Origin: Flavobacterium sp. RSP15
GTDB lineage: Bacteria > Bacteroidota > Bacteroidia > Flavobacteriales > Flavobacteriaceae
Assembly (NCBI RefSeq): GCF_003968755.1
Contig: NZ_RYDL01000003.1
Span: 159,081-223,080 of the forward strand
DNA: 64,000 nucleotides
Direction of reading: 5' to 3'
The notes under the pieces were generated by a model that had not been told where the DNA came from, did no database searches, and worked only from the letters and a program-made list of their open reading frames with translations. The position numbers were made by a program, and so were the translations under genes. Numbering within the stretch: the stretch's first letter is position 1; each line of letters begins with the position of its first letter. This document shows, piece after piece, positions 37,641 through 46,104 of the stretch.

Positions 37641-37808
37641 GGACCAGTTAAAAACTCTACAACCTACAATCGAGAGCCAAACGTTTTTGCTAAACTTTAT
37701 GTTAAGTATTTCTGCTATTCTGCTCAATCTTTTCAGGTTAATTTTTTAAATTTATAGAACTAAACAAGTCGAAAGTTACTCTAAGTCTAGGCTTTAAGAC
37801 TAGAAACA

Positions 37809-37849
37809 GAACATGCCCCAAATAGTGTCTAACTTTTTGGGGCATGTTC
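37809..37849. repeat. Perfect 14-bp inverted repeat, possible insertion-element remnant
   Basis: GAACATGCCCCAAA and its complement flank TAGTGTCTAACTT. The TGTCTAACTTTTTGGGG wording resembles ends of some insertion sequences, but no transposase or second end is present. On the minus strand it lies upstream of nothing; it is beyond the rluD stop by 21 bases and could also act as a terminator, although no T-run follows. Confidence 0.5.
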
Positions 37850-37869
37850 AATCTGGGGCTTTTCCTGTT

Positions 37870-38913
37870 TTATTCCTCTTCCTCCGTACTATGCGACTTT
37901 GAATAGCCTCTCCATTTCTCGATGCAGTCCTGCAAATCCTGCGGAAGTTCCGTATCAAAACGCAGCATCTCTCCGGTTGTAGGATGAACAAAACCTAAAG
38001 TTTTGGCGTGCAAAGCCTGTCTTGGCAATGCTTTGAAACAGTTGTCTATAAATTGTTTGTATTTCGTAAACGTAGTTCCTTTTAAAATCAAATGACCGCC
38101 ATACCGCTCATCATTAAATAAAGGATGTCCTATGTGCTTCAAGTGTGCCCGAATTTGGTGCGTTCTCCCGGTTTCCAGTTGGCATGAAATTAAAGTAACA
38201 TAACCAAAACGCTCCAACACTTTGTAATGCGTCACGGCTGGCTTCCCTATTTCCGGATCAGCAAAAACCGCCATCTGCATGCGGTCTTTAAGGTGACGTG
38301 CCAAGTTTCCTTCAATCGTTCCTTGTTCTTCGACTACATTTCCCCAAACCAAAGCCACATACTCTCTTTCGGAAGTTTTAGCTTCAAATTGTTTGGCAAG
38401 ATGTGTCATAGCCGCTTCGGTTTTAGCAATTACTAATAAACCAGAAGTGTCTTTGTCAATTCGATGCACTAATCCGGGACGTTCGCTGCTGTTCATTGGC
38501 AAATTATCAAAATGATACGCCAAAGCATGTACTAAAGTTCCGGTGTAATTCCCATGACCAGGATGCACTACCATTCCTGGCAATTTGTTGATCAATAACA
38601 AAGTATCGTCTTCATACACAATATCAAGCGGAATATTCTCCGGAATAATATGGTTTTCATAAGGAGGATGCGAAAGCATAACGCGAACAACATCATTGGC
38701 TTTCACTTTGTAATTCGACTTTACGGTGGCATCGTTTACAAAAATATTGCCATCGGTCGCCGCAATTTGTATTTTATTGCGAGTTGCATTTTGAATCAAA
38801 CTCATCAAATATTTATCAATCCGCAAAGACGTTTGTCCTTTAGGAACTTCAAATCTAAAATGTTCAAATAACTCGTCTTCTAAATCTATTGTATCACTAT
38901 TATTGTTCATCAA
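37870..38913 (-). CDS. rluD: 23S rRNA pseudouridine synthase RluD-type
   Basis: The 347-residue protein has an N-terminal S4 RNA-binding domain (RIDKYLMSLIQNATRNKIQI) and a RluA-family synthase domain. The catalytic motif with its Asp is RPGLVHRIDKDTSGLLVIAK. Further blocks are VVHPGHGNYTGTLVHAL and TGRTHQIRAHLKHIGHPL. It modifies uridines in helix 69 of 23S rRNA. It overlaps the upstream PASTA gene by 14 bases, so they are translated from one transcript, a pairing common in Bacteroidetes. Confidence 0.92.
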   Translation of the reverse strand: MMNNNSDTIDLEDELFEHFRFEVPKGQTSLRIDKYLMSLIQNATRNKIQIAATDGNIFVNDATVKSNYKVKANDVVRVMLSHPPYENHIIPENIPLDIVYEDDTLLLINKLPGMVVHPGHGNYTGTLVHALAYHFDNLPMNSSERPGLVHRIDKDTSGLLVIAKTEAAMTHLAKQFEAKTSEREYVALVWGNVVEEQGTIEGNLARHLKDRMQMAVFADPEIGKPAVTHYKVLERFGYVTLISCQLETGRTHQIRAHLKHIGHPLFNDERYGGHLILKGTTFTKYKQFIDNCFKALPRQALHAKTLGFVHPTTGEMLRFDTELPQDLQDCIEKWRGYSKSHSTEEEE

Positions 38914-39520
38914 CTGGTATTTCTTCTATTGGTGTTGCCAGTGTATCTGCAGCACTGGTCTCTTCATAACTCATTTTTCCGTCTCCTAAAACCAAGTCGA
39001 TTTTGGAGGATTTTAAGACTCTGTCCCCTGCTTTCAGGTTTCTGCCTTTGAAACGCATTTCCAGCACCATGTCTTTTCCAAGATTAGGAACGTAGGTAAT
39101 TTCTCCTTCCTCAAGTCCTAAGGCTTTCAATGTAGGTACTGCTTCGCGATACGTTTTATTGACTAAATCCGGAATACGAACCGATGAAAACCCCGAAGTA
39201 TTTATTTTAATATATATTTTTCGTCCTACTTTTACTTTCGTACCGGGCGTTGGATCTTGCTTAACTACACTAAATTGCGGAAAATCACTTCTATAATCTA
39301 CGCTGTCTAAAAGTACATAATCTAAATCCAGCTCATTCAGTTTTTCCTCGACTTGTTCTTCTGTCAACTTACGCAAATCCGGCACGGTAATTTCATGTCC
39401 ATGATCTGTTGTAAAAGTCAACCAATGCATAAATAAATAACCCAAAACGACAATAATGGCAAGTGCAATTAGTATTTGAACAAAGAAAACACGGCTGGTA
39501 AGATACTTACGTAAACTCAT
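38900..39520 (-). CDS. PASTA-domain membrane protein
   Basis: From the ATG at 39520 the product is 206 residues: a short cytoplasmic N-terminus, one membrane helix (VQILIALAIIVVLGYLFM) and two PASTA repeats (ITVPDLRKLTEEQVEEKL and VRIPDLVNKTYREAVPTL) plus a third weaker one. A -7 box at 39541-39548 rules against the longer frame opening at 39565. PASTA repeats bind peptidoglycan fragments, but no kinase domain is present. It is divergent from ddl, which makes D-Ala-D-Ala, suggesting a shared cell-wall role. Confidence 0.85.
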   Translation of the reverse strand: MSLRKYLTSRVFFVQILIALAIIVVLGYLFMHWLTFTTDHGHEITVPDLRKLTEEQVEEKLNELDLDYVLLDSVDYRSDFPQFSVVKQDPTPGTKVKVGRKIYIKINTSGFSSVRIPDLVNKTYREAVPTLKALGLEEGEITYVPNLGKDMVLEMRFKGRNLKAGDRVLKSSKIDLVLGDGKMSYEETSAADTLATPIEEIPVDEQ

Positions 39521-39540
39521 AAATTTATTTTTATATCTGG

Positions 39541-39548
39541 CAAAGATA
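39541..39548 (-). promoter_or_regulatory. -7 box TATCTTTG for PASTA-rluD operon
   Basis: A perfect TAnnTTTG on the minus strand, 20 bases before the ATG at 39520 and inside the longer open frame. Confidence 0.6.
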
Positions 39549-39574
39549 AAGCTATTTCGTTTCAAAAAAAATGA

Positions 39575-39582
39575 TAATTTTG
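39575..39582 (+). promoter_or_regulatory. -7 box TAATTTTG for ddl
   Basis: A perfect TAnnTTTG 57 bases before the ddl ATG at 39640; the leader between them is palindromic (39591-39626). Confidence 0.55.
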
Positions 39583-39590
39583 TTTTGAAT

Positions 39591-39626
39591 TCGTTTAGTC
39601 GGTCAATCGATTGAACGTTTAAACGA
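39591..39626 (+). promoter_or_regulatory. Nested palindromes in the ddl leader
   Basis: TCGTTTA (39591-39597) pairs with TAAACGA (39620-39626); inside lies the perfect 12-base palindrome TCAATCGATTGA (39603-39614). It could fold as a leader RNA hairpin or bind a protein. Confidence 0.4.
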
Positions 39627-39639
39627 TTAAATGTATATA

Positions 39640-40608
39640 ATGAAAAACATTGCTATCATCATGGGCGGATATTCCAGCGAGTATAAAATCTCTCTTATCA
39701 GCGGAAACGTTGTATATCAATTTCTGGACAAAACAAAATACAACGGATTCCGAATCCATATTTTCAAAGAAAAATGGATTTATGTTGATGCTGAGGAAGC
39801 CGAATTCACTATCGATAAAAATGATTTTTCAGTAACTGTTGATGGTAAAAAAATTACTTTTGACTGTGTATTCAACGCCATCCATGGAACACCAGGCGAA
39901 GACGGATTAATGCAGGCCTATTTTGAATTATTGCATATTCCGCAAACTTCCTGCGATTATTACCAAGCAGCATTAACGTTCAACAAACGCGATTTATTAT
40001 CAGTTTTAAAACCATACGGTATAAAAACAGCCACTTCCTATTACTTAAACAAAGGTGACCGTATCAATACGGACGAAATTGTAGCTAAAGTAGGTTTACC
40101 TTGTTTTGTAAAACCCAACAAAGCCGGTTCTAGTTTTGGCATTTCCAAAGTAAAAACTGCTGCCGAATTGCCCATTGCAATAGAAGTTGCTTACAAAGAA
40201 GACAACGAAATTATCATAGAAAGCTTCTTGGATGGCACCGAAGTTTCTGTAGGAGTAATCAATTATAAAGGAAAAGTAACCGTATTACCGATAACTGAAA
40301 TTGTTTCAGACAATGATTTCTTCGATTATGAAGCCAAATATTTGGGTAAATCACAGGAAATCACTCCAGCGAGAATCTCGGATGAAATGACTCAAAAAGT
40401 GAGTAAAATTGCTAAACGTGCATATGAAGTCCTGAAAATGAAAGGTTTTTCCCGAAGTGAATTTATATTGGTAAACGGAGAGCCACACATGTTGGAAATG
40501 AACACTATTCCGGGATTAACAACGGAAAGTTTGATTCCGCAACAAGCCAAAGCTGCCGGAATTTCATTGGAGGATTTGTTTAGTAATGCAATAGAACTGG
40601 CTCTGTAA
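39640..40608 (+). CDS. ddl: D-alanine--D-alanine ligase
   Basis: The ATP-grasp enzyme joins two D-Ala for peptidoglycan precursors. The start at 39640 (MKNIAIIMGGYSSEYKISL) fits the family better than the ATG three codons earlier. The N-terminal motif GGYSSEYKIS, the GTPGEDGLMQAYFELL block, PCFVKPNKAGSSFGISKV (ATP lid) and the metal site MLEMNTIPGLT are all present, over 322 residues. The GGYSSEYxIS variant in place of GGxSxEHxVS is usual in Bacteroidetes. Confidence 0.95.
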   Translation: MKNIAIIMGGYSSEYKISLISGNVVYQFLDKTKYNGFRIHIFKEKWIYVDAEEAEFTIDKNDFSVTVDGKKITFDCVFNAIHGTPGEDGLMQAYFELLHIPQTSCDYYQAALTFNKRDLLSVLKPYGIKTATSYYLNKGDRINTDEIVAKVGLPCFVKPNKAGSSFGISKVKTAAELPIAIEVAYKEDNEIIIESFLDGTEVSVGVINYKGKVTVLPITEIVSDNDFFDYEAKYLGKSQEITPARISDEMTQKVSKIAKRAYEVLKMKGFSRSEFILVNGEPHMLEMNTIPGLTTESLIPQQAKAAGISLEDLFSNAIELAL

Positions 40609-40673
40609 TAAATCACTTAATTCTTAAATACTAAACGAACGTGTTATTTAAACAAAGGAGTACATTCAAAAAA

Positions 40674-40700
40674 TGTCATTCCTCCGTTGTCAGAATGACA
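40674..40700. repeat. Small palindrome TGTCATTC/GAATGACA
   Basis: Perfect 8-base arms around 11 bases (CTCCGTTGTCA), 16 bases before coaD. It belongs with the GTCATT...AATGAC palindromes found also at 47355-47428. Confidence 0.6.
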
Positions 40701-40715
40701 AAACAGAAAAAATAA

Positions 40716-41171
40716 ATGAGAAAAGCAATATTCCCGGGTTCATTTGACCCCATCACTTTAGGACATGAAGACATCATCAAAAGAAGTATTTCCTTATTTG
40801 ATGAAATTGTTATTGCTATTGGTATCAATGCCGAAAAAAAATACATGTTTTCCCTGGAAGAAAGAAAACAATTCATTGAGGAAACCTTCAAAAACGAACC
40901 AAAAATTTCCGTGATTACCTATGAAGGTTTAACCACTGAACTTTGTAAAAAACTGCATGCCCATTTTATACTCCGTGGTCTGCGCAATCCTGCTGATTTC
41001 GAATTCGAAAAAGCCATCGCTCACACCAATCGTCGTTTATCAAAAATTGAAACTGTGTTTTTATTGACCGCTGCAAAAACGTCGTACATCAGCTCCAGTA
41101 TTGTACGAGATGTAATTCGCAACAACGGGCAATATGAAATGCTGGTTCCCGCTGCCGTGAGAGTTAAATAA
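40716..41171 (+). CDS. coaD: Phosphopantetheine adenylyltransferase
   Basis: The 151-residue enzyme adenylates 4'-phosphopantetheine in coenzyme A synthesis. It has the nucleotidyltransferase motif FPGSFDPITLGHEDII (T14-x-G-H17) near the start, the substrate site LRGLRNPADFEFE and the second motif SYISSSIVRDVI. Length is slightly short of the usual 160 but complete. It follows ddl by 108 bases that contain a small palindrome, so co-transcription is uncertain. Confidence 0.95.
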   Translation: MRKAIFPGSFDPITLGHEDIIKRSISLFDEIVIAIGINAEKKYMFSLEERKQFIEETFKNEPKISVITYEGLTTELCKKLHAHFILRGLRNPADFEFEKAIAHTNRRLSKIETVFLLTAAKTSYISSSIVRDVIRNNGQYEMLVPAAVRVK

Positions 41172-41183
41172 TTTAAAAGCGAT

Positions 41184-41235
41184 TTTGTCACGTCGAGCGC
41201 AGTAGATACTAATGGATAGCTCTCGACTTGACAAA
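41184..41235. repeat. Palindromic element TTTGTCACGTCGAG...CTCGACTTGACAAA
   Basis: The arms are 14 bases with one mismatch and flank 24 bases. Similar GTCGAG palindromes are widespread between flavobacterial genes. It lies 12 bases after coaD and may also end its transcript. Confidence 0.65.
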
Positions 41236-41277
41236 TAAACAGTCCCAATACAACTTGTAAAACGAGGCAATAATCCG

Positions 41278-41285
41278 TAATTTTG
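41278..41285 (+). promoter_or_regulatory. Promoter of phnA: TTG(41255)-N20-TAATTTTG
   Basis: A perfect -7 box with a TTG at the standard distance, 22 bases before the ATG: the best-formed promoter of the window. Confidence 0.7.
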
Positions 41286-41307
41286 CCAAAAATAAAAGCC
41301 GTTAAAC

Positions 41308-41886
41308 ATGAGTATAGAAAGAGAATTAAGCAAACGCAGCGGGTCAAAATGTGAACTTTGTGGCGCCACTGAGAACCTGAAAGTGTATCAAGTATTACCT
41401 ACCAAAAAAGGAGGAATTGAGGAAAGCATCATGGCTTGCAGCACCTGTATTGACCAAATTGAAAATCCGGATACCGTAGATTTAAATCATTGGAGATGTC
41501 TAAATGATAGCATGTGGAGTGAACATACTGCCGTACAAGTTGTCGCGTGGAGAATGTTAAGCCGTTTGCGTGGTTCTGGATGGCCTCAAGAATTATTAGA
41601 CCAAATGTATTTAGACGAAGATACTTTGGCTTGGGCACAAGCAACAGGTGAAGGCGAAGAAGAGGAGAACAAAGTCATTCACCGTGACAGCAACGGTGTG
41701 ATTCTTGAAATTGGCGATTCAGTAGTTTTAATCAAAGATTTGAAAGTAAAAGGTTCAAGCATGGTGGCCAAACAAGGAACTGCAGTGCGTAACATTCGAT
41801 TAGATCACGAAAATGCCGAATATATTGAGGGTAAAGTAGACGGTCAGACTATTGTCATTATTACACAATACGTGAAGAAAATATAG
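41308..41886 (+). CDS. PhnA-like zinc-ribbon protein
   Basis: The 192-residue protein has an N-terminal zinc ribbon (CELCGATENL and MACSTCIDQI, two Cys-x2-Cys pairs), a helical middle part (HWRCLNDSMWSEHTAVQV) and the PhnA C-terminal beta-domain (DSNGVILEIGDSVVLIKDLK). PhnA was named for a phn operon but is not needed for phosphonate breakdown; its true role is unsettled. No phn genes are nearby. It is monocistronic. Confidence 0.85.
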   Translation: MSIERELSKRSGSKCELCGATENLKVYQVLPTKKGGIEESIMACSTCIDQIENPDTVDLNHWRCLNDSMWSEHTAVQVVAWRMLSRLRGSGWPQELLDQMYLDEDTLAWAQATGEGEEEENKVIHRDSNGVILEIGDSVVLIKDLKVKGSSMVAKQGTAVRNIRLDHENAEYIEGKVDGQTIVIITQYVKKI

Positions 41887-42110
41887 TGGTCAGTGGTCAG
41901 TTTTTTTAGTGATCAGTGCCTAAGTTGATAAAAAAATAGTGTTCAGAAAAAGAGTGATCAGATACTTCATTAAAACAAAAAATCGTTAACAGTAAATCAA
42001 ATTTACTGTTAACGATTTTTTTATTAGATTTTTTTTTACTGCTCACTAAAAGCTGAACATTGAGCACTTTTTTAAACTGATCACTAAAAGCTGACTACTG
42101 ATCACTAATT
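41884..42110. repeat. Degenerate AGTGRTCAGT repeats around a terminator
   Basis: Between phnA and the helicase gene, TCAGT/ACTGA words recur: AGTGGTCAGTGGTCAGT, AGTGATCAGTG, AGTGATCAGA, then in the opposite orientation ACTGATCACTAAAAGCTGA twice. The left group reads on the plus strand and the right on the minus, so the region is roughly palindromic. Related words recur at 58225-58300. Confidence 0.6.
41981..42025. terminator. Strong bidirectional terminator
   Basis: A perfect 19-bp stem (AAAATCGTTAACAGTAAAT and complement) around CAA, with A-run before and T-run after, between convergent phnA and helicase genes. Confidence 0.92.
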
Positions 42111-43455
42111 ACTCCTCTTCTTTCTTAATCACTTTTCTAGCGACTTCGATTTTGAATTTCTTGCCTTTCATTTTTTCGTCTTTGATGGCGTGAAGTAAAT
42201 CTTTCACTTTATTGAATTTCACCGCGGCAAATGAGATAAAATCTTTCACTTCAATCAAACCTAAATCGTCTTTTTCTAATTTCCCTTTTTGGGAAAAGAA
42301 ACCTACGATATCAATTTTATTCAATTTATTTTTCTTTCCGCCACTGATGTAAATCGTTTGAAATTCAGGTGGTTTTGGCAATGAAGTGGAATTCTCCACT
42401 TTCAAAGCTTCCATTCCGTAATCGATGTAATCCATTTTTTTCTCACTTTCATGAGCAATAATATACGCCGTACCAGAAGCTAGCATACGTGCTGTACGTC
42501 CGTTTCTATGGGTAAATTCGTCTTCTTTAGATGGCAAATGATAATGAATAACATGATTCATTTCAGGGATATCGAGTCCACGAGCAGCCAAGTCAGTTGT
42601 GATTAGATAACTTACACTTCCGTTTCTAAACTGGATTAAGGCGCGTTCTCTTTCGTCCTGATCCATTCCGCCATGATAATACGTGGCATAAATTCCTTTT
42701 TCGTTCAACGTCTCGCTGATACGCTCTGCAGCATCACGATGATTACAAAAAACAATTGCCGATTGTGATTTCAACGAACAAATCAAGTTGAATAAACTTC
42801 CTATTTTATCTTTTTCTTTCGAAACGACCATTTTCATCGAAAGATTCGTTTCGGCCACGTTTTCTGGAATAAAGTCCAAAATAGTCGGGTTTACGACTCT
42901 TGTATATCGTGGAATTTCAATATCGGAAGTGGCCGAAACCAAAACGCGTTTATTGAGTTTCGTTAATTTTCCAATTATAAAAGACATTTGTTCATGGAAA
43001 CCCAATTGCAACGATTTATCAAACTCATCCAAAATCAAGGTTTGAATTTTATCTACTCGGAAAGTGCCTCTGTCGATATGATCCGCGATTCTTCCCGGAG
43101 TTCCTATTAAAACAGCTGGTGGATTACTTAAGTTTTTGATTTCGGTATCGATGGAATGTCCGCCATAGCACACATTTACTTTATAATCGGTTCCCATTTT
43201 TTTCCAAACCTGCTCAATCTGCAATCCTAATTCGCGTGAAGGAACCAAAATTAAACATTGAACCGATTGAATTTCGGGTTGTAACATTTCTAAGATCGGC
43301 AACAAAAAAGCCAAAGTTTTTCCGGAACCTGTTGGGGAAAGTAATAAAATATTATTGTCATTCAAGATTGCATCTTGTGCTACTTCCTGCATTTTGTTCA
43401 AGCTTTCGATGCCTAAATTTAAAAGTATATTGTTGGAATGGTGTTTCTTATTCAT
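42109..43455 (-). CDS. DEAD-box RNA helicase with DbpA-type RNA-binding domain
   Basis: The 448-residue protein has the helicase core: Walker A SPTGSGKTLAF, motif Ib TPGRIADHI, DEAD motif in the variant form DEFD (LILDEFDKSL), SAT (LVSATSD) and motif VI HRNGRTARM. The C-terminal 75 residues (IDIVGFFSQKGKLEKDDLG) match the DbpA RNA-recognition domain that binds 23S rRNA hairpin 92, so a role in large-subunit assembly is likely. DbpA is the closest named homologue, but the DEFD motif and short core make a firm name unwise. Confidence 0.85.
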   Translation of the reverse strand: MNKKHHSNNILLNLGIESLNKMQEVAQDAILNDNNILLLSPTGSGKTLAFLLPILEMLQPEIQSVQCLILVPSRELGLQIEQVWKKMGTDYKVNVCYGGHSIDTEIKNLSNPPAVLIGTPGRIADHIDRGTFRVDKIQTLILDEFDKSLQLGFHEQMSFIIGKLTKLNKRVLVSATSDIEIPRYTRVVNPTILDFIPENVAETNLSMKMVVSKEKDKIGSLFNLICSLKSQSAIVFCNHRDAAERISETLNEKGIYATYYHGGMDQDERERALIQFRNGSVSYLITTDLAARGLDIPEMNHVIHYHLPSKEDEFTHRNGRTARMLASGTAYIIAHESEKKMDYIDYGMEALKVENSTSLPKPPEFQTIYISGGKKNKLNKIDIVGFFSQKGKLEKDDLGLIEVKDFISFAAVKFNKVKDLLHAIKDEKMKGKKFKIEVARKVIKKEEE

Positions 43456-43574
43456 TTTTTTTATTTGGACAAAGGTAATTTTTAATTCTCAGTTATGAAT
43501 TTTGTATTTTCATTCTTTTTTCAATCGGGTATTTCCTTTTCTTACATTCATTTCTACAGCTGTCTAAAAAAAGC

Positions 43575-43582
43575 TACATTTG
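43575..43582 (+). promoter_or_regulatory. -7 box TACATTTG for M14 peptidase
   Basis: A perfect TAnnTTTG that overlaps the TTG at 43580 opening the longer frame; the ATG at 43607 is therefore the start. Confidence 0.6.
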
Positions 43583-43606
43583 ATATTCCATTTAAAAAAC
43601 CGAAAA

Positions 43607-45337
43607 ATGAGACTTTTCACATTCCTTTTTTTACTATTCTTCATCAGTGCTTTTGCACAAAAAAACAATAAATACGATACTTTTTTCGAAAAAGGTAATG
43701 GAAATCAATCGGCATCTTACCAAGAAACAATTGCGTACTTCAAACTTCTGGCGAATGATTTCCCTACTATCGAAATGCGAAAAATGGGTTTAACGGATAG
43801 TGGTGAGCCTCTGCACATGGTTATTTTTAATCCGGAACAGCAATTTGACTTTGGAGTCATCCAAAAAAACAAAGCGGTAATTCTGCTCAATAACGGCATT
43901 CACGCAGGGGAACCTGACGGAATTGACGCTTCTATGCAACTATTTAGAGATTTAGCGTTAGGCAAAATAAAAGTGCCAAAAAACACCATTATCGTTTGTA
44001 TTCCGGTGTACAATATTGGCGGCGCTTTAAACAGAAACTCCACTTCAAGAGCCAATCAGGACGGACCTGAAATCTATGGTTTTCGTGGTAATGCCAGAAA
44101 CTACGATTTGAATCGAGATTTTATCAAATCAGACACCCGTAACACGAAAAGCTTTGTAGAAATATTCCATAAAGTAAATGCAGATGTTTTTATTGACAAT
44201 CACGTCAGCAATGGCGCGGATTACCAATACAAACTGACGTATATTATGACCCAACATAATAAATTAGGAACTGTTTTAGGTGATTTTTTAAATACTGAAA
44301 TGATGCCTGCTTTAGTTAAGGATTTACAAAAAAAGAATATCGAAACTACGCCCTATGTAAATGCTTTTCAGGACACACCGGACAAAGGTTTTGGTCAATT
44401 TTTTGAAAGCCCAAGATTCGCAACCGGTTATACTTCATTGTTTAATACCATTGGTTTTGTGGTGGAAACACACATGCTTAAAAAATATGCCGATCGCGTG
44501 AAAGTGACGTATGAATACATGCGTTCCGTAATTGATTTTACAGATGCTAATTACAAAAAAATCAAACAACTGCGATTAAAAAATGAAGAGCAGTATAAAC
44601 CACAACAATCGTACACGATAAAATGGGAAATTGACAGTACAAAAACGATTCCTTTTTCGTTTTTAGGCTATGAAGCCAGTTACAAAAAAAGCGACGTCAC
44701 CTCCGGAAACCGTTTGTTTTATGATCAAACAAAACCGTACAAAAAAGACATTCCGTACAGTAAGGAATTTAAATCGGTAAAAGAGATAGTAATACCAAAG
44801 GCATATATAATTCCGAGAGGATTTTGGCCTGTAATTGAATTATTAAAGAGCAATACAATCACCTATCGCCAATTAAAAAAGGATACTATAATTGAAGTCG
44901 AAAGCTATAGAATTGCGGATTTCAAAACGGCAAGTTCCGCATACGAAGGGCATTATTTACACCGAAACACTTCGGTAACATCAAAAATGGAGAAAGTGAC
45001 TTTTGCCAAAGGAGATTACGTAATTCCTACACAGCAAAAAGGAATCAAATACATACTGGAAACATTAGAACCAGAGGCCGTCGATTCTTTTTTCAATTGG
45101 AATTTTTTCGATACCATGTTGCAACAAAAAGAAGGCTATTCTGGTTATGTTTTTGAAGATTCTGCAATAAAAATTTTAAAAGATAATCCAAAATTAAAAG
45201 CCGAATTTGATTTAAAAAGACAAAGTGACGTTACCTTTATCAAAAATCCGGAAGCGCAACTGGACTGGATCTACAAACATTCCGTTTATTATGAAAAGGC
45301 ACATTTACGCTATCCTGTGTATCGTGTTTTAAAATAA
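43607..45337 (+). CDS. Secreted M14-family zinc carboxypeptidase
   Basis: From the ATG at 43607 the protein is 576 residues with a signal peptide (LFTFLFLLFFISAFAQ). The M14 domain has the zinc pair His-x2-Glu in NNGIHAGEPDGIDAS, the third ligand His in FIDNHVSNGADYQYKLTY, and the substrate Arg/Asn segment RNYDLNRDF. The C-terminal part lacks a recognisable domain. It is probably periplasmic or outer-membrane associated, trimming peptides or peptidoglycan; specificity cannot be told. Confidence 0.87.
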   Translation: MRLFTFLFLLFFISAFAQKNNKYDTFFEKGNGNQSASYQETIAYFKLLANDFPTIEMRKMGLTDSGEPLHMVIFNPEQQFDFGVIQKNKAVILLNNGIHAGEPDGIDASMQLFRDLALGKIKVPKNTIIVCIPVYNIGGALNRNSTSRANQDGPEIYGFRGNARNYDLNRDFIKSDTRNTKSFVEIFHKVNADVFIDNHVSNGADYQYKLTYIMTQHNKLGTVLGDFLNTEMMPALVKDLQKKNIETTPYVNAFQDTPDKGFGQFFESPRFATGYTSLFNTIGFVVETHMLKKYADRVKVTYEYMRSVIDFTDANYKKIKQLRLKNEEQYKPQQSYTIKWEIDSTKTIPFSFLGYEASYKKSDVTSGNRLFYDQTKPYKKDIPYSKEFKSVKEIVIPKAYIIPRGFWPVIELLKSNTITYRQLKKDTIIEVESYRIADFKTASSAYEGHYLHRNTSVTSKMEKVTFAKGDYVIPTQQKGIKYILETLEPEAVDSFFNWNFFDTMLQQKEGYSGYVFEDSAIKILKDNPKLKAEFDLKRQSDVTFIKNPEAQLDWIYKHSVYYEKAHLRYPVYRVLK

Positions 45338-45370
45338 AAAAACGCTCGTTAAAATGTTTATTACACACAC

Positions 45371-45408
45371 AAATTTCACGAATTCCAACAGATTAATTCG
45401 TGGAAATT
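45371..45408. repeat. Inverted repeat ATTTCACGAATT/AATTCGTGGAAAT
   Basis: Thirteen paired bases with a single bulged G around a 10-base loop, in the M14-Nudix gap. ACGAATT/AATTCGT words of this kind recur between genes in flavobacteria. Confidence 0.6.
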
Positions 45409-45494
45409 AGTAAAATTAGTGTTTAACTTACTATGCCAATTTAAAAATCAGTTCAAAACTGTTCAATCAGCTTATCTTTAGACAAAATGAAGTA

Positions 45495-46097
45495 CTATCT
45501 CAAGTGCTTTTCTTCTTCAAATAATAATTTTATATTTTCATAAGAATTTTTCAAAGCTTCCTCAATTTGCTCCGGATTCATCCAAGCTACTTTATCAATT
45601 CCTTCTTCTAATTGTCCATGAGGTGTTCCTTCAAAATCAGATTGCATTTCGAACCAATGTGTGATTTTTAGTTTGTACTTGCCGTTGCGTCTAAAAACAT
45701 GATACGTTTTTTGAAGTTTATGGGAAATTGTCAAGCCATTGACTCCGGTTTCCTCCTCTACTTCACGCATGGCGGTATTTTCAATTTCCTCTCCTTTTTC
45801 GATTCCTCCTTTGGGCAAATCCCACTTTCCATTTCTAAAAATGAATAAAACTTCTCCTTTTTTATTGTACACCAAGCCACCTCCTGCTTTAGTAACTGGG
45901 ATTTTTGCTTTCAAAGTCTTCATAATCAAGCTTTCATCCGGATGGTATAAATAGGCTTTATTAATTTTATTTTGAAATATTTTTACTATAAGTTGCTCTA
46001 TATCAATGCTTTCCAGCAAAAATAATTGAAAATCGGTCTCCTTGGAGATGTGATTTGTTAAAAAAAGTGGTTTGTCGTTAACAAAAACTTTATACAT
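45495..46097 (-). CDS. Nudix hydrolase
   Basis: The 200-residue protein has a complete Nudix box, PKGGIEKGEEIENTAMREVE continuing EETGV (G-x5-E-x7-R-E-x-x-E-E-x-G). The N-terminal 65 residues are an extra domain (MYKVFVNDKPLFLTN start) typical of Bacteroidetes members next to pyrE. Substrate unknown; such enzymes clear damaged or excess nucleoside diphosphates. Its start codon overlaps the -7 box of divergent pyrE, so the two promoters interlock. Confidence 0.88.
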   Translation of the reverse strand: MYKVFVNDKPLFLTNHISKETDFQLFLLESIDIEQLIVKIFQNKINKAYLYHPDESLIMKTLKAKIPVTKAGGGLVYNKKGEVLFIFRNGKWDLPKGGIEKGEEIENTAMREVEEETGVNGLTISHKLQKTYHVFRRNGKYKLKITHWFEMQSDFEGTPHGQLEEGIDKVAWMNPEQIEEALKNSYENIKLLFEEEKHLR

Positions 46098-46100
46098 TTG
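46093..46100 (+). promoter_or_regulatory. -7 box TACATTTG for pyrE (leaderless transcript likely)
   Basis: A perfect TAnnTTTG ends 5 bases before the pyrE ATG at 46105, so transcription should start at or next to the A of the start codon. The box also covers the start codon of the divergent Nudix gene. Confidence 0.55.
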
Positions 46101-46104
46101 TACT

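Larger units (their letters stand above)
37437..37869. other. Gene-free stretch between cysM and rluD
   Basis: Contains the cysM terminator (37459-37492), repeat copy C (37506-37640), about 170 bases with nothing recognisable, and a perfect 14-bp inverted repeat (37809-37849). No coding frame was recognised. Confidence 0.7.

Noticed and set aside
37560..37800. Structured non-coding RNA gene (6S, RNase P, tmRNA)
   Set aside because: No conserved core of these RNAs is visible; the structure is explained by the dispersed repeat and the 14-bp inverted repeat.
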